Below are positions 19,369 through 27,614 of a stretch of DNA of 64,000 bases, piece by piece. Source of the stretch: Arcobacter sp. LA11 (GTDB lineage Bacteria > Campylobacterota > Campylobacteria > Campylobacterales > Arcobacteraceae); assembly GCF_001895145.1 (NCBI RefSeq), contig NZ_BDIR01000012.1, positions 1-64,000 on the forward strand. The letters run 5' to 3'. Made by a program: the position numbers and the translations under genes. Position 1 is the stretch's first letter, and each line of letters starts with the position of its first letter. Under the pieces are notes generated by a model, which saw only the letters and a list, made by a program, of their open reading frames with translations, did not search any database and was not told where the DNA came from.

Positions 19369-20078
19369 AAACTTTATTTACACTTTTACTAGTTTTATCT
19401 ACAAGTTTAATTGCTAGAGAAAACCCATTTGAGCCTACAAATGCTTATGAAGAAGAAGCAGCAAGAATGATAGAAATAAATGAGGTAGAACAAGATTATG
19501 ATGTAGAGTTTCAACAAGAACAACAATACATAAATACTATGTATGAGAAAATGACAAAACCTGTTGAAGAAAAAAAACCTATGATGGTTGAAAAACCAAA
19601 ACCTGCTCCTAAGCCTGCTTTAACTGAAGAAAAAGTAAAAAAACTTATTAAAAAAGCTCAAAAAGAAACAGAAGCAAAAACAAGAACAATTGTTAAAAAA
19701 GTTGTTGATAAGCCAAAAGAAATCAAGCAAGTTGTTTATGTAAAACCTAGACTTGATGTTACTATGGAAAAAGAGATTTTACCATTTGTTAAAATTGAAT
19801 ATGACAATGACAAAATTGATATTCATTCAAAATACAAAGTTACCAAAAAGCTTACTTTACCTGGTAAGAAAAAAATTATTTTAGATTATTCAGCAAAAGA
19901 AAATTTTTATACAAAAAGAGAAACTTTAGATTCTACAAGTTTTCCAAAAATTGCTGTAGGTAATCATAAAAAAGAAAAGTTTTTCAGAGTAGTAATTGAA
20001 CTTTCTGAACTACCAGAAAATTATGAAGTAACTTATGATGATATGAAAGTAAGCATTGTTAAACTGTATGAAATGTAA
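19365..20078 (+). CDS. AMIN-domain periplasmic protein
   Basis: The 237-residue protein starts with a signal peptide (MKTLFTLLLVLSTSLIARE). Next comes an acidic and then a Pro/Lys-rich linker (EKKPMMVEKPKPAPKPA, about 72-90), and the C-terminal ~100 residues (LPFVKIEYDNDKIDIHSK onward) resemble an AMIN domain, a periplasmic peptidoglycan- or pilus-targeting module. A counterpart downstream of eno occurs in Campylobacter. Coupling to the FtsB/DivIC-like gene by a 4-base overlap points to a role at the septum or cell wall. The linker suggests it spans part of the periplasm. Confidence 0.75.
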   Translation: MKTLFTLLLVLSTSLIARENPFEPTNAYEEEAARMIEINEVEQDYDVEFQQEQQYINTMYEKMTKPVEEKKPMMVEKPKPAPKPALTEEKVKKLIKKAQKETEAKTRTIVKKVVDKPKEIKQVVYVKPRLDVTMEKEILPFVKIEYDNDKIDIHSKYKVTKKLTLPGKKKIILDYSAKENFYTKRETLDSTSFPKIAVGNHKKEKFFRVVIELSELPENYEVTYDDMKVSIVKLYEM

Positions 20079-20092
20079 TACAGTTTAACAAT
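20055..20092. terminator. bidirectional hairpin after the AMIN-domain gene
   Basis: A perfect 15-bp stem (ATTGTTAAACTGTAT, 20055-20069, pairing with 20078-20092) encloses an 8-base loop and overlaps the last codons and stop of the gene. It faces the antiporter gene, which ends at 20122 on the other strand. Confidence 0.6.
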
Positions 20093-20121
20093 AAGCACTC
20101 TTTTACAAATCACTATAAATT

Positions 20122-21282
20122 TTATTCACTCTCTTTTAATTTTATAAAATTAGATAAAATTCTAATTGCAATCATTACAACAAGAACTTCAACTATTGCC
20201 GCTAAAATAAATGCATAATAATAAAACTGCGTAATCGAATGATTATGATAAGCCAATGTAGATACAGCAATTAAAAGTGTTAATGGCATAGAATGAGAAA
20301 GCCCTATCATAAAGAACTTATCCCATCCCATATCTTTAATAAACAGAGTTGAACCAATAAGTCTAATAATAATCATTGCAAAAGTAATCAATAATGCAGT
20401 ATAAATTAATCCATCATGAAAAAGTGATTCTAATTCAAAAGATGCCCCAACAGAGATAAAGAAAATAGGAACTAACCATCCAAAACCAAAGTGTTCCAAT
20501 TTGTGAGGTAGTTGTTTATTATGTTCTTCAAAAAATGTTGTAATAAAAGTTCCAGCAATAAATGCTCCAAAAGCAACCTCTAAGTGTAAGTAAATCATTA
20601 CAGTAATCATTAAAAAGAAAATAGTCATAGAGACTCTTATATCTTGTTCTTGGTGGTCAACTTCTGGCATCAAAAATGCTTTTATTTCTGGATACCACCA
20701 AATAAGATTATGAAATAACTTATAAACAAAAAGCATTGAGATAAGAAAAATAGTGAATAAAAACATTGTTTTATAAAACTCAAAATTTATCCCAAATTCT
20801 AGAGCAGCAGAAACAGTTGTAAGGGCAAAGATTGATACAATCTCACCAATTAGTCCAACCGTAATTGATAAACCAATCCACTCAACATCACCATACTCTT
20901 TTTTTAAAGCTGCTAATAATCCTATAGAAATAAGAGGTAAAATTACAATAAATATATATCCTAAATCTAGATAAAAAGTAATTATCGCAGCAAAAGAAAA
21001 GAGTATCACATTGTATATTAATGATTTTTTTAAAAGATTACTTGAAATATTTACAAGCTTTTTCAAGTCTACTTCAAGACCTGCTAAAAACATCAAATAA
21101 AGAAATCCAAGTTCTGCAACAAGTTCTAAAATAGAATGCTCAACTATAAAAGCAAAATATGCTGCAAGTGCTCCAAGCGTTATTTCTACAGTAATTGTAG
21201 GTAGTCTAAGTAACTTAGCAATTAAGGGTGAAGAAAATATGATTAATGATATTGATATGATTATTAGTATTTCTTCACTCAT
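20122..21282 (-). CDS. cation:proton antiporter (CPA2/Kef type, membrane domain only)
   Basis: The 386-residue inner-membrane protein has about 11-12 hydrophobic segments and is typical of CPA2 Na+/H+ or K+/H+ exchangers. Family stretches include LLRLPTITVEITLGALAAYF, LYLMFLAGLEVDL near residues 62-74, and FGAFIAGTFITTFF. Kef/KefB proteins usually carry a C-terminal RCK (TrkA-N) domain; this one ends right after the membrane part, so it lacks nucleotide gating. It is 15 bases from bioB on the same strand and may share its transcript. Ion specificity cannot be predicted. Confidence 0.82.
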   Translation of the reverse strand: MSEEILIIISISLIIFSSPLIAKLLRLPTITVEITLGALAAYFAFIVEHSILELVAELGFLYLMFLAGLEVDLKKLVNISSNLLKKSLIYNVILFSFAAIITFYLDLGYIFIVILPLISIGLLAALKKEYGDVEWIGLSITVGLIGEIVSIFALTTVSAALEFGINFEFYKTMFLFTIFLISMLFVYKLFHNLIWWYPEIKAFLMPEVDHQEQDIRVSMTIFFLMITVMIYLHLEVAFGAFIAGTFITTFFEEHNKQLPHKLEHFGFGWLVPIFFISVGASFELESLFHDGLIYTALLITFAMIIIRLIGSTLFIKDMGWDKFFMIGLSHSMPLTLLIAVSTLAYHNHSITQFYYYAFILAAIVEVLVVMIAIRILSNFIKLKESE

Positions 21283-21297
21283 TGATTTTCCTAAAAG

Positions 21298-22149
21298 TTA
21301 GTTTCTTTCTCTTATAACTTTAATACCTTGTTTCTCTAGCTCTTCTATATCCTCAGCTGGTGTTCTTCCCGCAGTAGTCAAATAGTCACCAATAACAAAG
21401 GCATTTGCACCTTTTTCAAAGATTTTATATTGTTCATCACCAAACATTAATTCTCTACCACCTGCAACCATAATTTTCATTGCATTTGGAATCATTTTTC
21501 TTGCTAATGTAATTAATTCAAAAGCTTCTTCTCTTGATACGCTATTTTCAACAATAGGTAAAGCTTCATTTGGATGAAAGAAGTTCAATGGCACATTCAT
21601 AGGATCTAAAGAAGCAATAGACTCAAGCATTGATACTCTTTGTTCTTGTGTTTCACCTAAACCAAAGATACCTCCACAAACAAGTCTCAGCCCAACTTCT
21701 TTTACATTTAAACAGGTCTGATATCTCTCTTCCCACGTATGAGTTGTAACAATCTGAGAATAGAAATCTTGTGCTGTTTCTAAATTGTGATTGTAAGCAT
21801 CAACACCAGCTTCTTTTAAAGTTTGAATTTGCTCAACAGATGCAGTTCCATTACAAGCAATTAAAATTAAACCAAGATCTTCTTTTTTTACTGCACGAGC
21901 AGCTTCACAAACAAAAGCAAGTCTTTTATCATCTAAGCCTTTTCCTGCTGTTACTAAACAAAAACCATTAGCACCATTTGTTCTTGCTCTTTTTGCCTCT
22001 TCTACTATTTGTTCTATTTCTTTTCTTTTATATCTATCTATATCTGCTTTATATTTTACACTTTGGGTACAAAATTTGCAATCTTCATTACATGTACCAC
22101 TTTCTATATTACAAATAGCACATAAAAAAATTTCTTTATTTTCGTTCAT
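21298..22149 (-). CDS. bioB: biotin synthase
   Basis: This radical-SAM enzyme inserts sulfur into dethiobiotin. The 283-residue protein shows the CNEDCKFC cluster (CX3CX2C) near residues 20-27 that binds the SAM-cleaving 4Fe-4S, then VTAGKGLDD, YNHNLETAQDFY and VCGGIFGLGETQEQR, all classic BioB blocks. It is shorter than E. coli BioB (346), as in other Campylobacterota. It overlaps the phosphoesterase gene by 14 bases, suggesting coupling. No BirA box was recognised upstream. Confidence 0.93.
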   Translation of the reverse strand: MNENKEIFLCAICNIESGTCNEDCKFCTQSVKYKADIDRYKRKEIEQIVEEAKRARTNGANGFCLVTAGKGLDDKRLAFVCEAARAVKKEDLGLILIACNGTASVEQIQTLKEAGVDAYNHNLETAQDFYSQIVTTHTWEERYQTCLNVKEVGLRLVCGGIFGLGETQEQRVSMLESIASLDPMNVPLNFFHPNEALPIVENSVSREEAFELITLARKMIPNAMKIMVAGGRELMFGDEQYKIFEKGANAFVIGDYLTTAGRTPAEDIEELEKQGIKVIRERN

Positions 22150-22651
22150 ATTTTATCTCTTTTTTTTCAAACTTCTTTTTGGTAATTTCCCTTGAGTAAT
22201 AATTAATTATATACTCATTTTCATTAATTTCTAACAACACACACTCGCACTTTGGTTTCTCCCTTGCACATACTTCACCAGGGTTTAAAAACAAAGTTCC
22301 TTCTTTATAATCTGTTTCAAAAATATGAGTATGACCATAAATCACCACATCACTATCACCATTTATATAATAAGGAAGATGCATAAGTTTAAATGTTGTA
22401 TCTTCTATCTTAAAATGATAAGGTTCTTGTTTGATAGTATATTTATTTTGTAGTGAGATTAAAGACATATCATTATTTCCAAAAACACTAACGTAAGTTA
22501 AATTTGATTCTTCTAAAAGTTTTAAATTATCTTCAACACATAAGTCTCCAGCATGGATTAAATACTGTGCTTTCTTAGATTTAAGAAGTTCAATAACTTC
22601 TCTTGTATAGTCAACCTTATGATGACTATCTGAAAAGACACCTATTTTCAT
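22136..22651 (-). CDS. YfcE/MJ0936-type metallophosphoesterase
   Basis: The 171-residue calcineurin-like phosphoesterase is of the small YfcE type. Metal ligands appear in the usual order: GVFSDSHHKVD near 4-14, LIHAGDLC near 35-42, VFGNNDMS near 57-64, and VIYGHTHIFETDY with LNPGEVC. These enzymes hydrolyse phosphodiesters with Mn2+; the physiological substrate is rarely known. It lies 3 bases after topA and overlaps bioB by 14, so the three are probably co-transcribed. Confidence 0.88.
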   Translation of the reverse strand: MKIGVFSDSHHKVDYTREVIELLKSKKAQYLIHAGDLCVEDNLKLLEESNLTYVSVFGNNDMSLISLQNKYTIKQEPYHFKIEDTTFKLMHLPYYINGDSDVVIYGHTHIFETDYKEGTLFLNPGEVCAREKPKCECVLLEINENEYIINYYSREITKKKFEKKEIKYERK

Positions 22652-22654
22652 AGA

Positions 22655-25036
22655 CTACTTATCAGTTTTTTTAGCTGCTGGCTTTTTTGTTGTAGTTTTC
22701 TTTGCCGTAGTTTTTTTAGCGGGTGCTTTCTTCTTGGCAGTTGTTCTTTTAGCTGGAGTCTTTCTTGCAGTTCCTTTAGATTTAGGGTCTTTAGCAATTA
22801 TTTCTAAAGTCTGTTCTAAAGTTAAATCTTCAGCTTCTACACCTTTTGGTATTTTAAAGTTTTTTCTTCCTTGTTTAATATAAGGACCATATTGACCAAT
22901 TAGAATTTGTATTTTCTCTTTTTCAAATACTTTTATTGTAGCTTTTTCTTTTGCTTCTGAAATCTCTTTTATAACCTCTAAAGCTCTTGGCAATTCAATT
23001 GTATAAGGGTCATCTGTTTTTAAAGAAAAATAAGTTGATTTTACTTGTAAATAAGGGCCAAATCTTCCAATGTTTGCTTTAATATCTTCACCACTTGAAT
23101 CTTGACCTACAACTCTAGGAAGAGTAAATAAAAATAGTGCCTCTTCAAGTGTAATTGTATCCATGTTTAAATGATCAGGAATAGCTACAAACTTTGGTTT
23201 TTCTTCATCGTCTTTTGTTCCGATTTGAACAAAAGGACCAAATCTACCAACTCTTGCACTCATTGGTTTTCCACTTTTAGGGTCAGTTCCAATTTCCCTA
23301 ATTTGAAGATAATCTTCTTTATTTACGCTCTCTTCTTTTTCATTAATAGTTTTTTTGAAATCACCATAAAACTCTTGCATAACTTGTTGCCATGCAATTT
23401 TTCCATCTGCAATTTCATCAAACTCTTCTTCTACTCTTGCAGTAAAACCTAAATCTACAATATGAGGGAAATGGTCAACTAAGAAACTATTAACAATCTC
23501 ACCAGTTGGTGTAGGGGCTAGTTTTTTATCTTCTGTTTTAACTACGTATTCTCTTGCTTGAATAGTTGAAATAGTTGGAGCATAAGTTGATGGTCTTCCA
23601 ATTCCTTCGCCTTCAAGTTTTTTAACTAAAGATGCTTCTGTATATCTTGCAGGTGGTTTTGTAAAATTTTGTTCTAAATCTAATTTTTCAAGATTTAAAA
23701 TAGTTCCAACTTTTATAGTTGGTAAAATCTTTTCAGTACTATCAAGTGCTGATTCTGGATTGTCACTACCTTCTGTATATGCTTTCATAAATCCAGCAAA
23801 TACAATTCTTTGTCCCTTAGTTTGGAATTCAAACTCTTTATCTTTTCCTGCATTGATTTTATATGTAGTATTTGCAATTTTTGCAGCTGCCATTTGAGTT
23901 GCAAGTGTTCTTTTCCAAATAAGAGAATAAAGCTTATATTGTGCATTATCTACAAAAGCCTTTATATCACTTGGTTTAAGGGCTAAATTAACAGGTCTGA
24001 TTGCTTCATGAGCTTCTTGTGCTCCTTTTGCTTTGGATTTATATACTCTTGGTTTATTTAATGAGTACTCTTTTCCATACTCAGCTTCAATAACCTCTTT
24101 TGCTGCACTAGTAGCAACTTTTGAAAGATTTAATGAGTCAGTTCTCATATAAGTGATTAAACCACCTGTATGCCCTGGAATATTTCCTACATTTCCTTCA
24201 TAAAGTTGTTGAGCGATAATCATTGTTTGTTTAACAGAATATCCAAGTTTTCTACTTGCTTCTTGTTGTAAAGTAGAAGTTGTAAATGGAGCAGCTGGGT
24301 TTCTATTTGAATCTTTTTCTTCTATATCAAATAACTCAAAGTTTCCTTGATTTATAGAAGCTTCAATTTCTTTTGCTTCGCCTTCATTTCTTACTTTTTT
24401 TGCTTTTCCATCAATTTTTGCAAGTTCTGATTTTAATTCTGGATTACTAAATTCTGATTTAATTTTCCAAAATTCTTCAGGGATAAATGCATTTATTTCA
24501 TTTTCTCTATCAACTATAATTCTTACTGCAACAGATTGAACTCTACCAGCACTTAGTCCATATCTAACCTTTTTCCATAATAATGGAGAAAGCTCATATC
24601 CAACTGCTCTATCTAAAATTCTTCTTGCTTGTTGTGCATCAACTAAGTGCTGATTTACTTCTCTTGGGTTATTAATTGCTTCTAAAATAGCATCTTTAGT
24701 AATTTCATGAAATACAATTCTTTTTAAAGGGTTTTTTTCAATTTTTAGTGCAGGAATTAGATGCCATGCAATAGCTTCTCCCTCTCTATCCTCATCGGCC
24801 GCGAGGTAAATAGTAGTATCTTTATTAATCTGTTTTTTTAAATCTGTTATTACTTTTTTCTTATCTGTTGAAATAAGATATTTTGGTTCAAAATTATTTT
24901 CTGGATCAAATCCAAGTTTTGATTTTGGTAAATCTCTTACATGACCCATTGAAGCCATTACTGTGTACTCTTTACCTAAGAATTTTGATATCGTTTTTGC
25001 TTTTGCTGGTGACTCTACTATTACTAAATTTTTCAC
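22655..25036 (-). CDS. topA: DNA topoisomerase I
   Basis: The type IA topoisomerase relaxes negative supercoils. In the 793-residue protein the TOPRIM domain has IVESPAKAKTI (5-15) and AADEDREGEA (79-88), and the active-site Tyr is Y296 in GGLITYMRTDS. Instead of C-terminal Cys4 zinc fingers it has three GRFGP-type repeats (GRFGPFVQIG, GRFGPYLQV, GQYGPYIKQG), and I find no cysteine in the whole chain. It ends with a ~40-residue Lys/Ala/Thr/Pro tail resembling histone H1, presumably extra DNA binding. It is probably co-transcribed with the phosphoesterase 3 bases downstream. Confidence 0.97.
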   Translation of the reverse strand: MKNLVIVESPAKAKTISKFLGKEYTVMASMGHVRDLPKSKLGFDPENNFEPKYLISTDKKKVITDLKKQINKDTTIYLAADEDREGEAIAWHLIPALKIEKNPLKRIVFHEITKDAILEAINNPREVNQHLVDAQQARRILDRAVGYELSPLLWKKVRYGLSAGRVQSVAVRIIVDRENEINAFIPEEFWKIKSEFSNPELKSELAKIDGKAKKVRNEGEAKEIEASINQGNFELFDIEEKDSNRNPAAPFTTSTLQQEASRKLGYSVKQTMIIAQQLYEGNVGNIPGHTGGLITYMRTDSLNLSKVATSAAKEVIEAEYGKEYSLNKPRVYKSKAKGAQEAHEAIRPVNLALKPSDIKAFVDNAQYKLYSLIWKRTLATQMAAAKIANTTYKINAGKDKEFEFQTKGQRIVFAGFMKAYTEGSDNPESALDSTEKILPTIKVGTILNLEKLDLEQNFTKPPARYTEASLVKKLEGEGIGRPSTYAPTISTIQAREYVVKTEDKKLAPTPTGEIVNSFLVDHFPHIVDLGFTARVEEEFDEIADGKIAWQQVMQEFYGDFKKTINEKEESVNKEDYLQIREIGTDPKSGKPMSARVGRFGPFVQIGTKDDEEKPKFVAIPDHLNMDTITLEEALFLFTLPRVVGQDSSGEDIKANIGRFGPYLQVKSTYFSLKTDDPYTIELPRALEVIKEISEAKEKATIKVFEKEKIQILIGQYGPYIKQGRKNFKIPKGVEAEDLTLEQTLEIIAKDPKSKGTARKTPAKRTTAKKKAPAKKTTAKKTTTKKPAAKKTDK

Positions 25037-25105
25037 TATTTACATACCCTGTATTTTTTTTACAATCCGAAATTCTATCATAAATAGATATAAAAGCAAT
25101 TAATA

Positions 25106-25879
25106 CTAATAAATTACTATTTCTTCCTCAAGTTCTATGTTAAATTTCTCTTTTATTTTACTCTTTGCAAGATCTATTAAATATATTGCATCTTCATATG
25201 TACCACTACCAAGATTTACTAAAAAATTTGAATGAATTTCACTAAATGCCATATCACCTTTTCTAAAACCTTTTAGTCCAACCTCTTCTATAAGTCGTCC
25301 CGCGAAATCCCCTTTTGGATTTTTAAAACATGAACCAGCGCTAGGAGTTTGAGGTTGATTATCTCTCATTTTATTAAACTCTTTTAACTTATCTTTACAA
25401 AAACCTTTTTCAATATCAAATACAACCTCATAAACAATCGTATCAATTTTAGTTTCTCTATATGAGTAAGTTACATCTTCTTTTTTTACATAACCATCTC
25501 TAGTTTTGATTTTATCTATATAATTAAATATTTCCCAAGATTTTAGACCTGCATTCATTTTAACAAGTCCACCAAGGTTTCCTGGAAGTTTTGCTAAAAA
25601 TTCTAAATTTGCAATATCATTTTTTCGTACATAAGTTAAAAGTTTTCCTGAAGTAGTAGCACATCCTACATAAAGTTTGTTATCTATAAGTTTTATATAA
25701 TCAAACTCTTCACCAAGAATAGCAAATTTTGGATGAGAAGAAGAAACTAGAAGATTGTTTGCTCTACCAATTATTTGATAATCATCATAGTCACCAATTT
25801 CATTGATTATTTTCACATCAGCTATTGGTCCAATTTTTATTGATGAATATCTTGAGAAGTCTATTGTTTTATAACTCAC
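25106..25879 (-). CDS. murB: UDP-N-acetylenolpyruvoylglucosamine reductase
   Basis: This FAD enzyme of peptidoglycan synthesis reduces enolpyruvyl-UDP-GlcNAc to UDP-MurNAc with NADPH. The 257-residue protein contains FSRYSSIKIGP near the start, LPGNLGGLVKMNAG for FAD binding, and AGSCFKNPKGDFAGRLIEE with the active-site Ser, plus SEIHSNFLVN. It is at the short end of the family, as in Helicobacter and Campylobacter. It overlaps the upstream mqnD-like gene by 4 bases. Confidence 0.95.
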   Translation of the reverse strand: MSYKTIDFSRYSSIKIGPIADVKIINEIGDYDDYQIIGRANNLLVSSSHPKFAILGEEFDYIKLIDNKLYVGCATTSGKLLTYVRKNDIANLEFLAKLPGNLGGLVKMNAGLKSWEIFNYIDKIKTRDGYVKKEDVTYSYRETKIDTIVYEVVFDIEKGFCKDKLKEFNKMRDNQPQTPSAGSCFKNPKGDFAGRLIEEVGLKGFRKGDMAFSEIHSNFLVNLGSGTYEDAIYLIDLAKSKIKEKFNIELEEEIVIY

Positions 25880-26739
25880 TTTGCTCTTAATTCCTCATAC
25901 TCTTCAGGAATTAAAAAATCTTTTGCTTTCACAAGATTTTCAAAATATCCATGTTTGTAACCTAACTCATACAGTTTATCTAATGCTTCATATTGAACTT
26001 CACTAAGCTTTACAGAATTATTATTTGCATAAAGATCTAAATATGTATCTAAAGTATCAGCATCGACTCTTATAAGCCCTTTTTCAAGAAGCATTGGGGC
26101 TAGTACTTTTCTGTTTTTGTTTGCTACATCAACTGCTTTGATTAAAGTATTCTCATAATCTATTGCACTATGAAGTGGAATAGAACGTCTTATACACATT
26201 CCACCTAAAGGTAAAGGTAAATCTCCTCCAGAAAGCTCAACCCAAATATCCCAAAGTTCACGTTCTACTTCAAGTTCTTCGTCAAATGTTAATATTGACT
26301 CATGAATTAAAACTCCAGCATCTACAGTTCCATCAAGTACTGCCTTTTCAATATCCAAGAAATTCATATAAGTAATTCTAGCTTCTGGATAAGCAATTTT
26401 AAAAAGTAAACCATTTGTAGTAAATTCACCACTAAGTGCTACTTTAAAATTTCTTTTTAATTTTGAACCTTTTTTCTTGATTAATTTTGGACCATAACCT
26501 TCTCCAAATGAAACTGCCGTTTTTAATAATGCATAATCATCTTTTACAAATGGATATAAAGCAAAAGAAATAGCACAAATATCGTACTCTCCAGCTAATG
26601 TAGCTTTATTTAGTGTTTCAATATCATCTGCTATATTTTCAAATTTGGCATCTTTTGGTGTAACCCAACCAAATTTAATTGCATAATACATAAAAATATC
26701 ATCTGCATCAGGAGAATGTGCAACGCTTATAGTCTTCAA
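25876..26739 (-). CDS. mqnD: menaquinone futalosine-pathway enzyme, MqnD-like
   Basis: The 287-residue periplasmic-binding-fold enzyme of the MqnA/MqnD group makes 1,4-dihydroxy-6-naphthoate from cyclic de-hypoxanthine futalosine. Family blocks are AHSPDADDIFMYYAI near 7-21, DICAISFALYPFV, VDAGVLIHESILTF and LPLPLGGMCIRRSI. It fits MqnD better than MqnA because of the SPDADD start and LPLGG block. The start is TTG with AAGGA upstream. Menaquinone is the expected quinone partner of the nuo complex encoded nearby. Confidence 0.82.
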   Translation of the reverse strand: MKTISVAHSPDADDIFMYYAIKFGWVTPKDAKFENIADDIETLNKATLAGEYDICAISFALYPFVKDDYALLKTAVSFGEGYGPKLIKKKGSKLKRNFKVALSGEFTTNGLLFKIAYPEARITYMNFLDIEKAVLDGTVDAGVLIHESILTFDEELEVERELWDIWVELSGGDLPLPLGGMCIRRSIPLHSAIDYENTLIKAVDVANKNRKVLAPMLLEKGLIRVDADTLDTYLDLYANNNSVKLSEVQYEALDKLYELGYKHGYFENLVKAKDFLIPEEYEELRAK

Positions 26740-26824
26740 AATAAGTCCTTAAAAGTTCTTTTAAATTTTTAATAATCGTGATTGTATCAAGTTATCTATT
26801 ACTTTTTGTTTATGTTTCCAAATT

Positions 26825-26840
26825 GTGACTTACACGTGAC
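26825..26840 (+). promoter_or_regulatory. paired GTGAC boxes upstream of the flavodoxin-fold gene
   Basis: GTGAC occurs at 26825-26829 and again at 26836-26840, 11 bases apart on the same face of the helix, ending 10 bases before the candidate -10. This is a possible operator of unknown regulator. Confidence 0.3.
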
Positions 26841-26849
26841 AAAATATCA

Positions 26850-26855
26850 TATAAA
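26850..26855 (+). promoter_or_regulatory. candidate -10 of the flavodoxin-fold gene
   Basis: TATAAA in CATATAAAATTC lies 53 bases before the ATG. The ribosome site TGAGGT precedes the start. Confidence 0.45.
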
Positions 26856-26907
26856 ATTCATATTCCTGTGTTAGTATATGAATATTCATTTATTATTGAG
26901 GTAAAAA

Positions 26908-27510
26908 ATGGTTATTAAATTTATAGATTGTACCGAAACCCATCATAACGATATGGACAAGATTGTAAGTTTTTTAAGTTCATATTTTGATACTCTAGGA
27001 GTTAAAAACTATACTCTTAAACTCAGTGAACTAAGAATCGTAAAATGTACCCAATGTCGTTGTTGTACACAAAAAAGTGGCATTGATCCTGTAAGATGTT
27101 TCATAAAAGATGAAATGGATACAGCAATTGATCAAATTGAAGAAGCAGATGCATATGTTATTTTAGCAGATAGAAATAATTTATTCTCTCAAAATGAAGT
27201 ACATAAAAAATTTGCTGAAAGACTTGTTGCTTATCACTACTGGCCATATGGACAAGTTCAATCAACTCCAAGAAAAATCACTTTAGAAAAGACATCTATA
27301 TTAATAAATTATAATACAACAAAATACTTTATGAATCATAGTTTCTATACTTCAAAAGTAAATATGGAAAGAACTTCTAGTTCAATTGGAGCAAAAGTTT
27401 TAGATTGGCAACCAATTACACCTAAAAAAGATTTACTTGCTACTTATGAGAAAAGATTGAAAGAGATGGCTGATAAACTATTAGCTTCTTTGCAAGAAAT
27501 TGCTTCTTAA
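26908..27510 (+). CDS. flavodoxin-fold FMN protein with Cys cluster
   Basis: The 200-residue protein resembles NAD(P)H-dependent FMN reductases of the iron-sulfur-flavoprotein and WrbA-like group. Residues ~44-70 hold a Cys-rich loop (CTQCRCCTQKSGIDPVRC), followed by IKDEMDTAIDQIEEADAYVI, which corresponds to the D-D/M-I-E-AD block of that family. Redox function is likely; whether the cysteines carry a cluster is uncertain because spacing is not canonical for 4Fe-4S. It is a single-gene unit with its own promoter, between the divergent mqnD gene and the nuo operon end. Confidence 0.7.
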   Translation: MVIKFIDCTETHHNDMDKIVSFLSSYFDTLGVKNYTLKLSELRIVKCTQCRCCTQKSGIDPVRCFIKDEMDTAIDQIEEADAYVILADRNNLFSQNEVHKKFAERLVAYHYWPYGQVQSTPRKITLEKTSILINYNTTKYFMNHSFYTSKVNMERTSSSIGAKVLDWQPITPKKDLLATYEKRLKEMADKLLASLQEIAS

Positions 27511-27593
27511 CTATAGATTTGTCTATTAAAACTTTCTCAGCATTTTTATTAAAATTAGAATATAAGAAAAAACTTCCATTTAATTTTTTAAGC

Positions 27594-27614
27594 TACTAGG
27601 AATAAATCCTAGTA
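27594..27614. terminator. hairpin at the end of the nuo operon
   Basis: Eight-bp arms TACTAGGA (27594-27601) and its complement (27607-27614) enclose a 5-base loop, overlapping the nuoN stop codon. There is no strong T run. Confidence 0.5.

Noticed and set aside
22655-22790. Short repeats in the topA 3' end
   Set aside because: They encode the Lys/Ala/Thr tail and come from codon repetition, not an independent repeat element.
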